Below the pieces are notes generated by a model. The model had not been told where the DNA came from and searched no databases. It saw only the letters and a program-made list of their open reading frames with translations. A DNA stretch of 59,078 bases from Desulfotignum sp. (GTDB lineage: Bacteria > Desulfobacterota > Desulfobacteria > Desulfobacterales > Desulfobacteraceae), in contig JAABUB010000009.1 of assembly GCA_011389575.1 (NCBI GenBank), forward strand, positions 1-59,078, read 5' to 3'. Position 1 is the first letter of the stretch. Every line of letters begins with the position of its first letter. This document shows positions 24,846 through 34,870 of this stretch, piece by piece. The position numbers and the translations under genes are program-made.

Positions 24846-26270
24846 ATGGCAAATTTTTGGCATTCATCCACGGATGTGATAATCATCGGCAGCGGTGCTG
24901 CCGGCTTGTCTGCCGCCATTGAAGCCCGGCAGGCCGGTGCCTCTGCCATGGTTTTTGAAAAAATGAAAATCACCGGGGGCAATACCCGCATCAGTGACGG
25001 CGGGCTGTCAGCACCCGGCAATTTCATGCAGAAACGCCGGGGGATAACCGATTCACCGCAAATGTTTTATGATGATATCATGCAGGCCGGGCTTAAGCTT
25101 AACCAGCCGGAACTTGTGAAATTGTTTGCACAAAACGCCGCAGGGGCCATTGACTGGATTAGACAACTGGGTGTGCAGTTTCAGGACCGCCTGGACAAAT
25201 TCGGGGGCCATTCCACAGCCCGGTGCGTTACCATTGCACACAATGCCGGCCGTGACATTACCAAAGCCCAGATCAGGCAGCTTGAACAGCTGCAGGTGCC
25301 CATACTCACCCGACACGCCATGGCCGGCCTGATAACCGATAGCAGCGGCACTGTGACAGGCGTTCGTATCCGGTCAGATGTGCAGGAGCCCCCTGGTACT
25401 GCAAAACCGGACAATGCTTCGGCCAAAACAAAAAATATTCTGGCCCGCAGGGCCGTGGTGCTTGCCACAGGCGGATTCGGCAGTGATGTTGCCTTTCGCA
25501 GCTGCCATAATCCCCGCCTGGATGAAACCATACAGACCACCAACCACAAGGGCGCCACTGCAGAAGGCCTTATTGCCGCCCTGAAAATCCATGCCATGCC
25601 CCTTCACCTGTCCTGGATACAGCTGGGGCCCTGGGGCTGCGCTATGGAAAAAGGATACGGCAAAGGCTGCCGGTTTGCCTCCTACAGTATCTTTCCGGCC
25701 GGTATTCTGGTGAACCCTGACACTGGAAACCGTATTGTCAATGAATGGGCAGACCGCCGGATTAGAAGTGATGCCATTTTGGCCTCCGGACGTATCTGCG
25801 CCGGTATCGTGGATGCAGAAGGGGCACAAAAAGACCCGGACAGCCTTTCCCATTGTCTGAAAACACAAAAAATCGAAAAATTCGATACCCTCACCCAGCT
25901 TGCCGGGGCCTGGAAAATGCCCCCTGATGCCCTGGAAAATACCGTAGCAGACTACAACCAGCTGGTCAGAACCGGCAAAAAAGACCGGTATGGAAAACTG
26001 CCCGACAAAAACACCTGCTTAATAGAGTCCCCGCCCTTTTATGCCATGGCTCTGTGGCCCAAAGTTCATTACAGTCCGGGTGGGCTCAGGATCAATGCCG
26101 ATGCCCGGGTGATGGACTTGAATCATCGCCCCATTCCCCACCTTTTTGCAGCAGGCGAGGTCACCGGGGGGATCCACGGCGCCGGCCGGCTGGGAGGATG
26201 TGCCCTGACCGAATGCATTGTCTTCGGCCGCATCGCCGGTCGACAGGCAGCCATGACACCCGGGCTCTGA
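24846..26270 (+). CDS. FAD-dependent oxidoreductase, fumarate reductase/flavocytochrome c type
   Basis: A 474-residue flavoprotein. The FAD dinucleotide motif DVIIIGSGAAGLSAAIEA is at the N-terminus, GGNTRISDGGLSAPGN follows, and the C-terminal FAD-binding signature is GAGRLGGCALTECIVFGRIAG. The middle resembles the capping domain of fumarate/urocanate reductases and 3-ketosteroid dehydrogenases. There is no signal peptide or heme motif, so it is probably cytoplasmic. AGGGG precedes ATG 24846; the longer frame to 24711 has no homology. Substrate unknown: an enoate reduction or desaturation is likely. Confidence 0.87.
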   Translation: MANFWHSSTDVIIIGSGAAGLSAAIEARQAGASAMVFEKMKITGGNTRISDGGLSAPGNFMQKRRGITDSPQMFYDDIMQAGLKLNQPELVKLFAQNAAGAIDWIRQLGVQFQDRLDKFGGHSTARCVTIAHNAGRDITKAQIRQLEQLQVPILTRHAMAGLITDSSGTVTGVRIRSDVQEPPGTAKPDNASAKTKNILARRAVVLATGGFGSDVAFRSCHNPRLDETIQTTNHKGATAEGLIAALKIHAMPLHLSWIQLGPWGCAMEKGYGKGCRFASYSIFPAGILVNPDTGNRIVNEWADRRIRSDAILASGRICAGIVDAEGAQKDPDSLSHCLKTQKIEKFDTLTQLAGAWKMPPDALENTVADYNQLVRTGKKDRYGKLPDKNTCLIESPPFYAMALWPKVHYSPGGLRINADARVMDLNHRPIPHLFAAGEVTGGIHGAGRLGGCALTECIVFGRIAGRQAAMTPGL

Positions 26271-26351
26271 GATTTCTGCAACCATGAAACAATCCGGAAG
26301 TATGCCTCTTCCATAAAACACAATAACACCTTAAAAATATAAAGGAAAACC

Positions 26352-26774
26352 ATGGCAAGAATTAGGTTTGAACTGCCCGATACCTATTGCTTTTCAACTG
26401 AACTGGATGTAAGAATACAAAATATCAATTATGCCGGCCATGTGGGACACGATGCCTTTATCTCCCTGCTCCATGAAGCCAGAATCCGGTTTCTCCACCA
26501 CATCGGTTACACTGAAGCAGATGTCGAAGGCTATGCCACTATTATATCTGACCTGGCGGTTGTTTACAAAGCTCAGGCCCGGCATCGGGACCGGCTCAGG
26601 TGCGATATCGCAGTGGGAGAGTTCAATAAATACGGATGTGATATTTTTTACCGGGTTACCCATGCACAGAACCACACCCTGATCCTTGAAGCCAAAACCG
26701 GCATAGTGTTTTATAATTACCTTGAAAACAAAGTCACCCGGATGCCCCGGGCGTTTGCCAAGGCTGTCTCATAA
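26352..26774 (+). CDS. 4-hydroxybenzoyl-CoA-type hotdog thioesterase
   Basis: A 140-residue hotdog protein with the segment VRIQNINYAGHVGHDAF, which aligns with the family active-site stretch V-R-x-x-D-x-N-x-x-G-H-V. The residue at the usual catalytic Asp position is Asn. AAAGGAAAA precedes the ATG. It probably acts on acyl-CoA, but the Asp-to-Asn change could lower or change activity. It sits between the flavoprotein and the permease genes without a clear pathway link. Confidence 0.83.
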   Translation: MARIRFELPDTYCFSTELDVRIQNINYAGHVGHDAFISLLHEARIRFLHHIGYTEADVEGYATIISDLAVVYKAQARHRDRLRCDIAVGEFNKYGCDIFYRVTHAQNHTLILEAKTGIVFYNYLENKVTRMPRAFAKAVS

Positions 26775-26783
26775 CGGCTTTTT

Positions 26784-28277
26784 TCAGGCTGCCATCCACA
26801 CCACTGCCCCCACCAGCAGACAGGCGATGATACCAAGGGGGATGGTGTAGCGGAGAATGGATCCTTCCCTGCCCACCGCCCCCACCATGGCCGTGGCCAG
26901 GGCCACCTTGAAAGGCGATGAGATGGAGCCCAGTGAACACCCCACAGCCAGGGCTCCGGCCAGCCAGACCGCAGAAGTACCCAGCAGATCGGCCGCCTGG
27001 ACCTGCAGCTGGCCGAACAGCATCAGTGAGGCCACCCCGTAGCCGGTCAGAAAGGTGCCCACCCAGCCCAGCAGCGGCACAAAAACAGGATAAAATCCAC
27101 CGGTGAACTGTACCAGGCCCTGGGAAATGATCCAGGGAATGTTGCGGGCCGTATCCAGATCAATAAACCCCGGCCCGTAACCGGTATAGGAAATCACCTG
27201 GCCCATGGCACCGAACAGGGCCATGGCGGCAAAAGCGGGCCAGCTTCTGGCCAGGCTTTGGAAGACCACCTGCTGGAGCCGGGTTCTGGAAATTCTGTGC
27301 AGGGCAGCGGTCACAAAAAACGCCAGAAAAAGATATCCATAAGCGGAAAACAACGGCCGGAACGTGACGGTGTGAACCGGGATCAAACGGACCTGAAAAA
27401 TGATCCGCTCAAAGGTCAGATCCTTTAAAACCGGAAGGATGTTCACTGAAAACAGGCAGACCACAAGGCAGACAAACGGGGCCAGGTCTTTGAGGATGCC
27501 CGGGGGCATGACCATCCGGCCGGGGCCACCAACCACCAGCACCACGATCACCAGAACCCCGGCCAAAGCCCCGGACACTGGCAGTGCCCCCATCCAGACA
27601 ATGGCCAGACCTGAAAATCCCAGCAGCAGGCCCACCCCCAGAGCGGGTATGAAGCCACGCCGGCCGTCCGGGCCTTTTCCAAAAAACAGCGGCGCAGACA
27701 GGGCCATGATCAGCACTGCGGGAATGGAGATCCAGGCAGCTGCCAGTCCCAGGTCTCTGAGGGGAAGGCCGGTTACCAGAGACAGCACCGTGATGACAAT
27801 GCCGGCCATTTCCAGGGCCATGAGTCCGGCATACCCGATAATGGACAGAGCCGCAGCCCCGGTGGCAGATACCCCGGCTTGCCGCAGCATGGGGGCCACC
27901 ACCGGTTCGGCGATCACCCCGGTGCCCTCCATGAAATTGCCCACCCCGAAGGTGATGAGCAGATTACGGCCCAGGCCGTCACCGGCGCCGCCCCTGAACC
28001 ATGCCATGATCCGCTCTAATGACCCGGCAGCCGACAGCAGCGCGGAAAACAGAATACCGCCCAGGATCACCAGCATCAGCGGCAGGGTGGTAAGCACCCC
28101 GTCCAGGGCCGACATCATTCCCACGGAAAGGGGCGTGTTAAAAACCCCCTTTGCCAGCACCAGTGCCCAGATAAATCCCCAGACAGACAGTTCCAGAGCG
28201 GACCGTCCCAAAATCACAGCCAGAACCGTTAACAGCAGTACAGGTGTCCAACTCAGAAGAAACAAGCCGATGTCCAT
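26784..28277 (-). CDS. L-lactate permease family transporter
   Basis: A 497-residue membrane protein with about 13 hydrophobic helices. The LctP-type conserved region GVGNFMEGTGVIAEPVVAPM lies near residue 110, and the C-terminal NISSPFKVALA-like segment (GSISSPFKVALATAM) matches the family. LctP proteins import lactate or glycolate with protons. The family includes uncharacterised members with other substrates. A GAGGAG ribosome-binding site precedes the ATG. Confidence 0.85.
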   Translation of the reverse strand: MDIGLFLLSWTPVLLLTVLAVILGRSALELSVWGFIWALVLAKGVFNTPLSVGMMSALDGVLTTLPLMLVILGGILFSALLSAAGSLERIMAWFRGGAGDGLGRNLLITFGVGNFMEGTGVIAEPVVAPMLRQAGVSATGAAALSIIGYAGLMALEMAGIVITVLSLVTGLPLRDLGLAAAWISIPAVLIMALSAPLFFGKGPDGRRGFIPALGVGLLLGFSGLAIVWMGALPVSGALAGVLVIVVLVVGGPGRMVMPPGILKDLAPFVCLVVCLFSVNILPVLKDLTFERIIFQVRLIPVHTVTFRPLFSAYGYLFLAFFVTAALHRISRTRLQQVVFQSLARSWPAFAAMALFGAMGQVISYTGYGPGFIDLDTARNIPWIISQGLVQFTGGFYPVFVPLLGWVGTFLTGYGVASLMLFGQLQVQAADLLGTSAVWLAGALAVGCSLGSISSPFKVALATAMVGAVGREGSILRYTIPLGIIACLLVGAVVWMAA

Positions 28278-28341
28278 TTATGTCCATCTCCTCTCCGATC
28301 ATACGTCACGCAGCCTGGCTGCCCGCAGAACAGGCCCTGGT

Positions 28342-29199
28342 TTATACCCGGATAACGCCTTCAAACACCAGGCGAGACGGACCGGTTTTAAACAGGTGAT
28401 TGGTTTTTTTGTCCCAGAAAATTGACAGAGCCCCGCCATCCAGACATACTGTGACCTGGTTTTTCGTTCTTCCGGTGAGATGGGCCGCTGTCAGAGCGGC
28501 ACAGGCCCCTGTGCCACAGGCCAGGGTGATGCCGGCCCCCCGCTCCCATACCTTCATCTGCAATGTCCGGTCATCCATCACCTGAATGAACTCCACATTG
28601 GTTTTTTCCGGAAACCGGGGATGGATCTCCAGGGCCCTGCCCTGTTTTGTGATATCCACATCAGACAGGTTTTCCACAAACACCACTGCATGGGGATTTC
28701 CCACATTCACCACCGTGGCGGTCACCTTCTGTCCATCCTCCATGTCTATGATCTCTTCAACAGCGGTGCCTGCATCACTTACAAAAGGAATTTTTCTGCA
28801 TGCCAGAACCGGTTCCCCCATGTCCACCATCACAGAGGTCACCTGATTGTCTGCATCCACATCCACCAGGGGAATAACCGTACCTGCGGCCGTCTCCACA
28901 CGGATCTGTTTTTGGGGGAGGATCTTTTTTTCATACAGGTATTTGGCAAAACAGCGCATGCCGTTGCCGCACATGCCGGCTTCAGACCCGTCTGAATTGT
29001 AAATCACAAACCGGATATCATGATCCGCTGCAGTACGGACCAGGATAATACCATCCCCGCCGATACCAAAATGCCGGTCACACAGTTTTTTTGCAAGCAG
29101 GGGATACGGCATGGCCCCAGCAATAGCGCCATGCCGGTCATCCATGACAATGAAATCATTGCCAAGTCCTTCCATTTTTGAAAACGCGATCTCTGTCAT
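28342..29199 (-). CDS. dapF: Diaminopimelate epimerase
   Basis: A 285-residue protein with both catalytic cysteines in their motifs: CGNGMRC near residue 78 and ACGTGACAA near 228. MEGLGNDFIVMDD is at the N-terminus. It converts LL- to meso-diaminopimelate for lysine and peptidoglycan. Length and motifs match the family. It follows the RNase D gene by 28 bp in the same direction. Confidence 0.94.
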   Translation of the reverse strand: MTEIAFSKMEGLGNDFIVMDDRHGAIAGAMPYPLLAKKLCDRHFGIGGDGIILVRTAADHDIRFVIYNSDGSEAGMCGNGMRCFAKYLYEKKILPQKQIRVETAAGTVIPLVDVDADNQVTSVMVDMGEPVLACRKIPFVSDAGTAVEEIIDMEDGQKVTATVVNVGNPHAVVFVENLSDVDITKQGRALEIHPRFPEKTNVEFIQVMDDRTLQMKVWERGAGITLACGTGACAALTAAHLTGRTKNQVTVCLDGGALSIFWDKKTNHLFKTGPSRLVFEGVIRV

Positions 29200-29227
29200 A
29201 TGCAGCTACCTTTTTTGATTTTTCCCC

Positions 29228-30361
29228 TTAGCTGCACCGTGCCAGGGTATCTACAATGGCCGGCCCCAGGGCATCTTTCTGCCAGTTGCGCAAGACATCC
29301 ATGGCATCCAGTTCTGTCATGGTGGCGGGTTTTTCCAGGGCCAGGTCCGTAATGGTGCTGTTGTTGAACAAAAATCCCGGTTCCATGCCCAAAGATACGC
29401 TTTTCTTTTCCCGTAGTTTTTTCAGGGCTTTGATGCGGTCCATGATTGCGGGGGTTTTTCTGGGCATCACTGTTCTGGGATAGGACGGCAGTTTGTGGTG
29501 GGGAAGTGCCATGGCACCGGCAATGGCCTTTTGGCAAAATTCCCCGTACATCTGTGCCTGGCGTTTGCTCAGCATTTTTTTTACCACCATTTCCTGTGCA
29601 GATGCGGGCCGGGTAGTTGCCATGGACAGCAAAGACTGGTTGGACATGATTTTAAACAAAGGCACATCTTTTTTCTCAGCCATGTCCATGCGCACTTGCA
29701 GCAGATTTTCCAGTACAGCCAGGCTGCGGTTGTCCAGCTTGCCTGCGCCTTTGAATTTTTTAAAAAAAGGCGGTGCATGGTTGTCTTCATACCGCACCAA
29801 AGTCAGAACCTCACACTCCTCTTTTGCCCAGTGCAGGCGGTCCATGGCTGCAAGGCTGTCAACCAGTCTGTCGTGCAGGGCGATAAGATAGGCCACATCC
29901 CCCACGGAATAAGCAACCATGTCCGACTTCAGGGGGCGTTTGGACCAGTCCTGTTTCTGGAATTTTTTATCCACATACACATCGAAATGGTCCTTGAGCA
30001 GGGCGGCCAGGCCCCGCTCTCTAACATTGAGAAACCGGCAGGCGATTTCCGTGTCAAACAGATTTTCAATCCTGGCGCCCATTTCCCGATCAAGGCTTCT
30101 GACATCAAAATCCGCCCCGTGGAACACTTTGATGATATCGGGATTTTCCAGCACCTGCACAAAAGGGGAAAAGTTGTCAATGGTAAACGGATCCACCAGA
30201 AAGGCCTCATCACAGGTTGCGATCTGGATCAGGCAGATCTTTTCCTTGAAGGAATGCATGGAGTCAGCCTCCAGATCCACCCCGATAATGGTGTGTTTGC
30301 AAATCCGGGCACAGGCTTGCACCAGATCCGCGTCAGACTCGATAAAGGTAAATTGCAGCAT
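29228..30361 (-). CDS. rnd: Ribonuclease D
   Basis: A 377-residue 3'-5' exoribonuclease. DEDDy motifs are visible: Exo I VDLEADSMHSF, Exo II FHGADFDVRSLDRE, and Exo III YSVGDVAYLIALHDRL with the Tyr. HRDC-type helices follow (about residues 210-370). RNase D trims tRNA and other structured RNA 3' ends. AAGGGAAA precedes the ATG. It is divergent from thrS by 70 bp. Confidence 0.92.
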   Translation of the reverse strand: MLQFTFIESDADLVQACARICKHTIIGVDLEADSMHSFKEKICLIQIATCDEAFLVDPFTIDNFSPFVQVLENPDIIKVFHGADFDVRSLDREMGARIENLFDTEIACRFLNVRERGLAALLKDHFDVYVDKKFQKQDWSKRPLKSDMVAYSVGDVAYLIALHDRLVDSLAAMDRLHWAKEECEVLTLVRYEDNHAPPFFKKFKGAGKLDNRSLAVLENLLQVRMDMAEKKDVPLFKIMSNQSLLSMATTRPASAQEMVVKKMLSKRQAQMYGEFCQKAIAGAMALPHHKLPSYPRTVMPRKTPAIMDRIKALKKLREKKSVSLGMEPGFLFNNSTITDLALEKPATMTELDAMDVLRNWQKDALGPAIVDTLARCS

Positions 30362-30369
30362 CTTTTCCC

Positions 30370-30398
30370 TTGATTGTTGGCAGTTCTTTATTTAAAAT
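30370..30398 (+). promoter_or_regulatory. Sigma-70 promoter of thrS
   Basis: TTGATT (30370-30375) and TAAAAT (30393-30398) are separated by 17 nt, predicting a leader of about 27 nt. There is no room for a T-box. Confidence 0.5.
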
Positions 30399-30431
30399 CT
30401 TTATTTTTATATCTAAAACCTATTAAATACA

Positions 30432-32354
30432 ATGGAAAATAAGATGGTAACCATAACATTTCCAGATGACAGTATAAAGCAGTTTGAAGAATTTCCCACA
30501 GGCATGGATGTCGCAGAAAGCATTTCCAAAGGGTTTGCCAGAAACTGCGTGGCCATGAAAATCAATGACCAGCTCCTGGACCTCGGCCGTCCCCTCAAAA
30601 CAGATACCCGGATCAATTTCCTTACAGTGAACGATGACCAGGCCCTGGAGGTGCTGCGCCATTCTGCAGCCCATGTCATGGCCGAGGCCGTACTCAATCT
30701 GTATCCGGATGCAAAACTCACCATCGGCCCTGTGGTGGAAGACGGGTTTTATTATGACATTGATATGCCCCCGATTTCCGAGGATGATCTGAAAAAAATT
30801 GAAGCGGAAATACAAAAAATCATCAAGGCCAAAGCCGCGTTTGAACGCCGGGTGGTGTCCAGAGAAGAGGCACTGGAAATTTTCAAAGACAACCCCTTCA
30901 AGCTGGAACTGATCAATGAACTTTCCGACCAGGAGATCTCCCTTTACAAAAACGGAAAATTCATAGACCTGTGCCGGGGCCCCCACATCCCCCACACCGG
31001 CATGATCAAGGGCATCAAGCTCATGAAAATATCAGGTGCATACTGGCGGGCGGACCAGTCCAGGGAGCAGCTCCAGCGCCTTTACGGCACTGCGTTTTTT
31101 GACAAAAAGAAACTCAACCAGTACCTGCATCTCATTGAAGAAGCCAAAAAAAGGGACCACCGCAAGCTGGGCACCCGGCTGGACCTGTTCTCCTTTCACG
31201 ATGAAGCCCCGGGCATGGCCTTTTTTCATGCCAAAGGCATGGACATGTGGAATGCCCTGCTGGATTACTGGCGCCAGACCCACCGGGCCGCCGGATATGT
31301 GGAAACCAAAACCCCGGTTCTGCTCAACCGCAAACTGTGGGAAAAAAGCGGGCACTGGGACAACTACCGGGAAAACATGTACACTAGCGTCATCGATGAC
31401 GAGGAATACGCCATCAAGCCCATGAACTGCCCCGGCGGCATGATCCTGTTCAAGACCCGGTCCTGTTCCTACCGGGACCTGCCCCTGCGGGCCGGGGAGG
31501 TGGGCCTGGTCCACCGCCACGAGCTGTCCGGAGCCCTGTCCGGCCTGTTCCGGGTCCGGTCATTCCACCAGGATGACGCCCATATTTTCATGACCCCGGA
31601 CCAGATCGAAACCGAGGTGCTCGGGGTGCTGCGCCTGTCAGAACAGATCTACCAGCAGTTCGGCCTAAGCTTTCACCTGGAGCTGTCCACCCGGCCGGAA
31701 AAATCCATCGGCACGGACGACCAGTGGGAACAAGCCACCAGCGGCCTGGAACAGGCCCTGAAGCAGTACGGCCGGGAATACATCATCAATGAAGGGGACG
31801 GGGCGTTTTACGGCCCCAAGATCGACATCCATATCAAGGATGCCCTGGGAAGGACCTGGCAGTGCGGCACGGTGCAGCTGGACATGGCCCTGCCGGAACG
31901 TTTTGATCTGACCTACAAGGGAAAAGACAATGAAAAGCACCGGCCCATCATGATCCACCGGGTGATCTACGGCTCCATGGAGCGGTTTTTCGGCATCCTG
32001 GTGGAACATTTTGCCGGCAGATTTCCCCTGTGGCTGGCCCCGGTACAGGCCGTGATCCTGCCCATCACCCAGGATCTGGTGGATCATGCAGAGGTTGTGA
32101 AAAAAGACCTGGATGCGGCCGGCATCCGATGCGAGGTGGATCTTCGCAACGAAACGCTGAAAAAGAAGATCCGGGAAGCCCAGGTCAATTATGTGCCTTT
32201 GATCATCACCATCGGTGAAAAGGAAAAAGAAAGCAAAACCCTTTCTGTGCGCACCCTGGACGGCAAGGTCAAAATGGGGGTTTCCGTGGAGGCGTTTGTC
32301 TCTCCGGTCCTGGGCCATATCAAAGAACGGATCCTGGATGACATTGTTCTATAG
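30432..32354 (+). CDS. thrS: Threonyl-tRNA synthetase
   Basis: A 640-residue class II synthetase with an N-terminal TGS domain. An editing/second additional domain follows, with HSAAHVMAEA. The catalytic core has the zinc-binding Cys in MNCPGG, motif 2 (RHELSGALSGLFRVRSFHQDDAHIF) and the later His ligand in HRVIYGSMERF, and a C-terminal anticodon-binding domain ends the protein. It charges tRNA-Thr. The start is ATG 30432; ATG 30444 is an alternative and neither has a strong ribosome-binding site. Here thrS is followed by alr and not by infC-rpmI-rplT. Confidence 0.95.
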   Translation: MENKMVTITFPDDSIKQFEEFPTGMDVAESISKGFARNCVAMKINDQLLDLGRPLKTDTRINFLTVNDDQALEVLRHSAAHVMAEAVLNLYPDAKLTIGPVVEDGFYYDIDMPPISEDDLKKIEAEIQKIIKAKAAFERRVVSREEALEIFKDNPFKLELINELSDQEISLYKNGKFIDLCRGPHIPHTGMIKGIKLMKISGAYWRADQSREQLQRLYGTAFFDKKKLNQYLHLIEEAKKRDHRKLGTRLDLFSFHDEAPGMAFFHAKGMDMWNALLDYWRQTHRAAGYVETKTPVLLNRKLWEKSGHWDNYRENMYTSVIDDEEYAIKPMNCPGGMILFKTRSCSYRDLPLRAGEVGLVHRHELSGALSGLFRVRSFHQDDAHIFMTPDQIETEVLGVLRLSEQIYQQFGLSFHLELSTRPEKSIGTDDQWEQATSGLEQALKQYGREYIINEGDGAFYGPKIDIHIKDALGRTWQCGTVQLDMALPERFDLTYKGKDNEKHRPIMIHRVIYGSMERFFGILVEHFAGRFPLWLAPVQAVILPITQDLVDHAEVVKKDLDAAGIRCEVDLRNETLKKKIREAQVNYVPLIITIGEKEKESKTLSVRTLDGKVKMGVSVEAFVSPVLGHIKERILDDIVL

Positions 32355-32394
32355 GCATGATCCGACCCGGTCAGGTTCCCTGAACAGCCCGGCC

Positions 32395-33657
32395 ATGTCC
32401 CTGAAACGCGTCCTGTTTTCACGGATGCCTGCAACCCGCATCGAGGTGGACCTGGATGCCATTGCCCGCAACACCCGGGTACTGCACCAGGTCTGCGCCC
32501 CGAACACCTCTCTTATGGCCGTGGTCAAGGCCAATGCATACGGGCACGGGGCTGTTCCTGTAGCAGACACGGTCCTGTCCCACGGTGCGGATTTTCTGGG
32601 GGTGGCCCGCATGTCTGAAGCAGTTCAGCTGCGGGAAGCCGGCATCCAGGCCCCTATCCTGGTATTTGGCGAGACCCTGCCGGCCCGGGCCGTACAGGCC
32701 GCCGGGCTGGACATCCGGGTCACCCTCACCGGTCTTGATGCTGCAAAAGCCCTCAATGAGGCAGCCAGGGCTGCCCGTACCTTTGTCACTGCCCACATCA
32801 AGATCGACACCGGCATGGGACGACTGGGGCTGTGCCCGGGCCTGGACATGTCCGGAACCCTTGCAGACCTTACATCCATGATGCAGATGGACAACCTGGC
32901 CATTGAAGGAATCTATACCCATTTTGCCAATGCCGATGCTGTGGATCACACCCATGCAAAACAGCAGCTGGCCCTGTTCACACAGGTCCTGGACCGGCTG
33001 GATGCTGACAACCTGCTGCCGGAAGTCATCCATGCCGCCAACAGCGCCGCCACCCTGACACTGCCCCAAAGCCATTTCACCATGGTCCGGCCCGGCATCT
33101 CCCTGTACGGACTGTGCCCGGGTCCCGGAGTCGACTGTACAGATCTCACTCCGGCCTTGTCCATTATATCCACCATCATCCAGGTGAAACATGTCCCAAA
33201 GGGCTTTGCCGTATCCTATGGCAGCACCCATGTCACGGACCGGCCCACCGCCATTGCCACCGTCCCGATGGGATATGCAGACGGCTATTCCCGGCTGCTT
33301 TCCGCAAAAGCCCACATGCTTGTCAGAGGGCAGCGGGCCCGGGTGGCCGGCCGGGTGTGCATGGATTTTACCATGATCGATGTGGGACATATCCCGGATG
33401 CCGGGCCCGGCGATGAAGTGGTGGTGCTGGGAACCCGGGGAAGTGAAACCGTATCAGCCGATGAACTGGCAAATCTCATTGGCACCATCAATTACGAGGT
33501 GGTGGCCGGTCTCACCGGCCGCCTGCCCGTGTGTTACCGCAAACAGCCCATTGACGTTACCCGGCATACCCCTTGCCCCGAAAACAACCAGGTCACGGGA
33601 ACATCCCTGAAAATGACAGGGAAACTTCAGAAAGGGCATTGCACCCATGACACCTGA
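32395..33657 (+). CDS. alr: Alanine racemase
   Basis: A PLP enzyme of about 420 residues. The PLP lysine is in VVKANAYGHG near residue 50, and the catalytic Tyr is in VSYGSTHV. The C-terminal beta-barrel has RVCMDFTMIDVGH and GDEVVVLG. It interconverts L- and D-alanine. The start is uncertain: ATG 32395 (MSLKRVLFS) or 32425 (MPATRIEVD); longer starts would overlap thrS. The stop overlaps the CapA-like start by 11 nt, linking it to the following three genes. Confidence 0.92.
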   Translation: MSLKRVLFSRMPATRIEVDLDAIARNTRVLHQVCAPNTSLMAVVKANAYGHGAVPVADTVLSHGADFLGVARMSEAVQLREAGIQAPILVFGETLPARAVQAAGLDIRVTLTGLDAAKALNEAARAARTFVTAHIKIDTGMGRLGLCPGLDMSGTLADLTSMMQMDNLAIEGIYTHFANADAVDHTHAKQQLALFTQVLDRLDADNLLPEVIHAANSAATLTLPQSHFTMVRPGISLYGLCPGPGVDCTDLTPALSIISTIIQVKHVPKGFAVSYGSTHVTDRPTAIATVPMGYADGYSRLLSAKAHMLVRGQRARVAGRVCMDFTMIDVGHIPDAGPGDEVVVLGTRGSETVSADELANLIGTINYEVVAGLTGRLPVCYRKQPIDVTRHTPCPENNQVTGTSLKMTGKLQKGHCTHDT

Positions 33658-34870
33658 TTTCAACTGGGATAAAGGTGTCTGGGATTCCGGCCGGACCCAT
33701 GACCGTGTACGGGTGTGCATTGCCGGGGACTGGGCTCCCATCCGCAACTTTGCGTCCCTCATGGCACAGGAGCCGGCAGCAGTTTACGGCGATCTTTTTG
33801 ACCGTCTCAACGCAGTTGACCTGAAGATCTTCAACCTGGAAGCTCCTCTGGCCCGCACCGGCACCCTGGCGGTGAAAAGCGGGGCCGCCTTCCGTGCAGA
33901 CCCCGGCCATGCTGCAGCCTTGGACATATTGTCCGTGGATGCGGTCTCCCTGGCCAACAACCATATCTGGGACTGCGGCCTGTCCGGGTTCAACCAGACC
34001 CTGGAAACCCTGACAGACCACGGGATCCGGTGGACCGGTGCCGGGCGGAACCTGGCCGTGGCAGCCACCCCCCTGGTTCTGGAAAAAAACAGCCTGAAGA
34101 TCGGCATTCTCAATTTCAGTGAGGGGGAAGACCTCACCTGCGCCACCCCCCGGGCTCCAGGGGTCATGGGATGGGAACCGGCCCTGGTGGAAGCACAGAT
34201 ACAAAACCTGCGCAGCACCGTGGACCTGGTTGTGGTGATCGCCCACTGCGGCATTGAATACATGCCGTTTCCGCCCCCCTATGTGACGGCTGTGTTCCAG
34301 AGCCTGGCAGCAGCGGGTGCCGACCTGGTGGTGGGCCACCACCCCCATGTGCCCCAGGGGCTCCAGATCCACAAAAATACCCCTTTGTTTTACAGCCTGG
34401 GCAATTTTGTATTTTACCAGGCCACAAACCTTTTGTTCCGCAAACTGGGATTTGTCCTGTTTGCCGAAGTGGACCGACAGGGCATGGCAGGCCTTGAGAT
34501 GCTGCCCTATCAGATCCATGACCAGGGCCTCAGAAGCCTGACCCCAAAGGAAAAACGCCATTTTTTCATCGCCTTCAGACAGGTGTCCAGACAAATCAAC
34601 ACCCCCGGGGGCCAAAAACAAGCCTGGCATGCCCTGATACAGTATTACGCTGCCCATATGCTGGAACCGGAACTGGCAGCCATTTTCGACAAACTCAAAA
34701 CAGATCCCCCCAAAGGGGCTGCCATGTTCAGAAACCGGCTCACCACACTGCAGCACAAAGAACTGCTCACAGACACCATGACCCGGATCATGGCAAACCG
34801 CCTGGATGATGTTTCCTCCCGGGCAAAAGCCCTCATCCGTGAATGGATGACCCGGAAAACCGGCAAATGA
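33647..34870 (+). CDS. CapA/PgsA-like metallophosphatase
   Basis: A 407-residue protein of the CapA fold: VCIAGDWAPI (first metal Asp), FNLEAPLA, SLANNHIWDCGLSG (Asn/His ligands), VVIAHCGIEY and GHHPHVPQGL, YSLGNFVF. CapA/PgsA proteins take part in poly-gamma-glutamate capsule assembly. This copy has no signal peptide or membrane helix, so it is probably cytoplasmic. It overlaps alr by 11 nt and the racemase gene by 4 nt. The biochemical role in this cluster is unknown. Confidence 0.85.
   Translation: MTPDFNWDKGVWDSGRTHDRVRVCIAGDWAPIRNFASLMAQEPAAVYGDLFDRLNAVDLKIFNLEAPLARTGTLAVKSGAAFRADPGHAAALDILSVDAVSLANNHIWDCGLSGFNQTLETLTDHGIRWTGAGRNLAVAATPLVLEKNSLKIGILNFSEGEDLTCATPRAPGVMGWEPALVEAQIQNLRSTVDLVVVIAHCGIEYMPFPPPYVTAVFQSLAAAGADLVVGHHPHVPQGLQIHKNTPLFYSLGNFVFYQATNLLFRKLGFVLFAEVDRQGMAGLEMLPYQIHDQGLRSLTPKEKRHFFIAFRQVSRQINTPGGQKQAWHALIQYYAAHMLEPELAAIFDKLKTDPPKGAAMFRNRLTTLQHKELLTDTMTRIMANRLDDVSSRAKALIREWMTRKTGK

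Noticed and set aside
27400..28425. 341-residue frame antisense to the lactate permease gene
   Set aside because: Rich in Arg, Pro, Ser and Thr with no motifs; it mirrors the GC bias of the permease gene.
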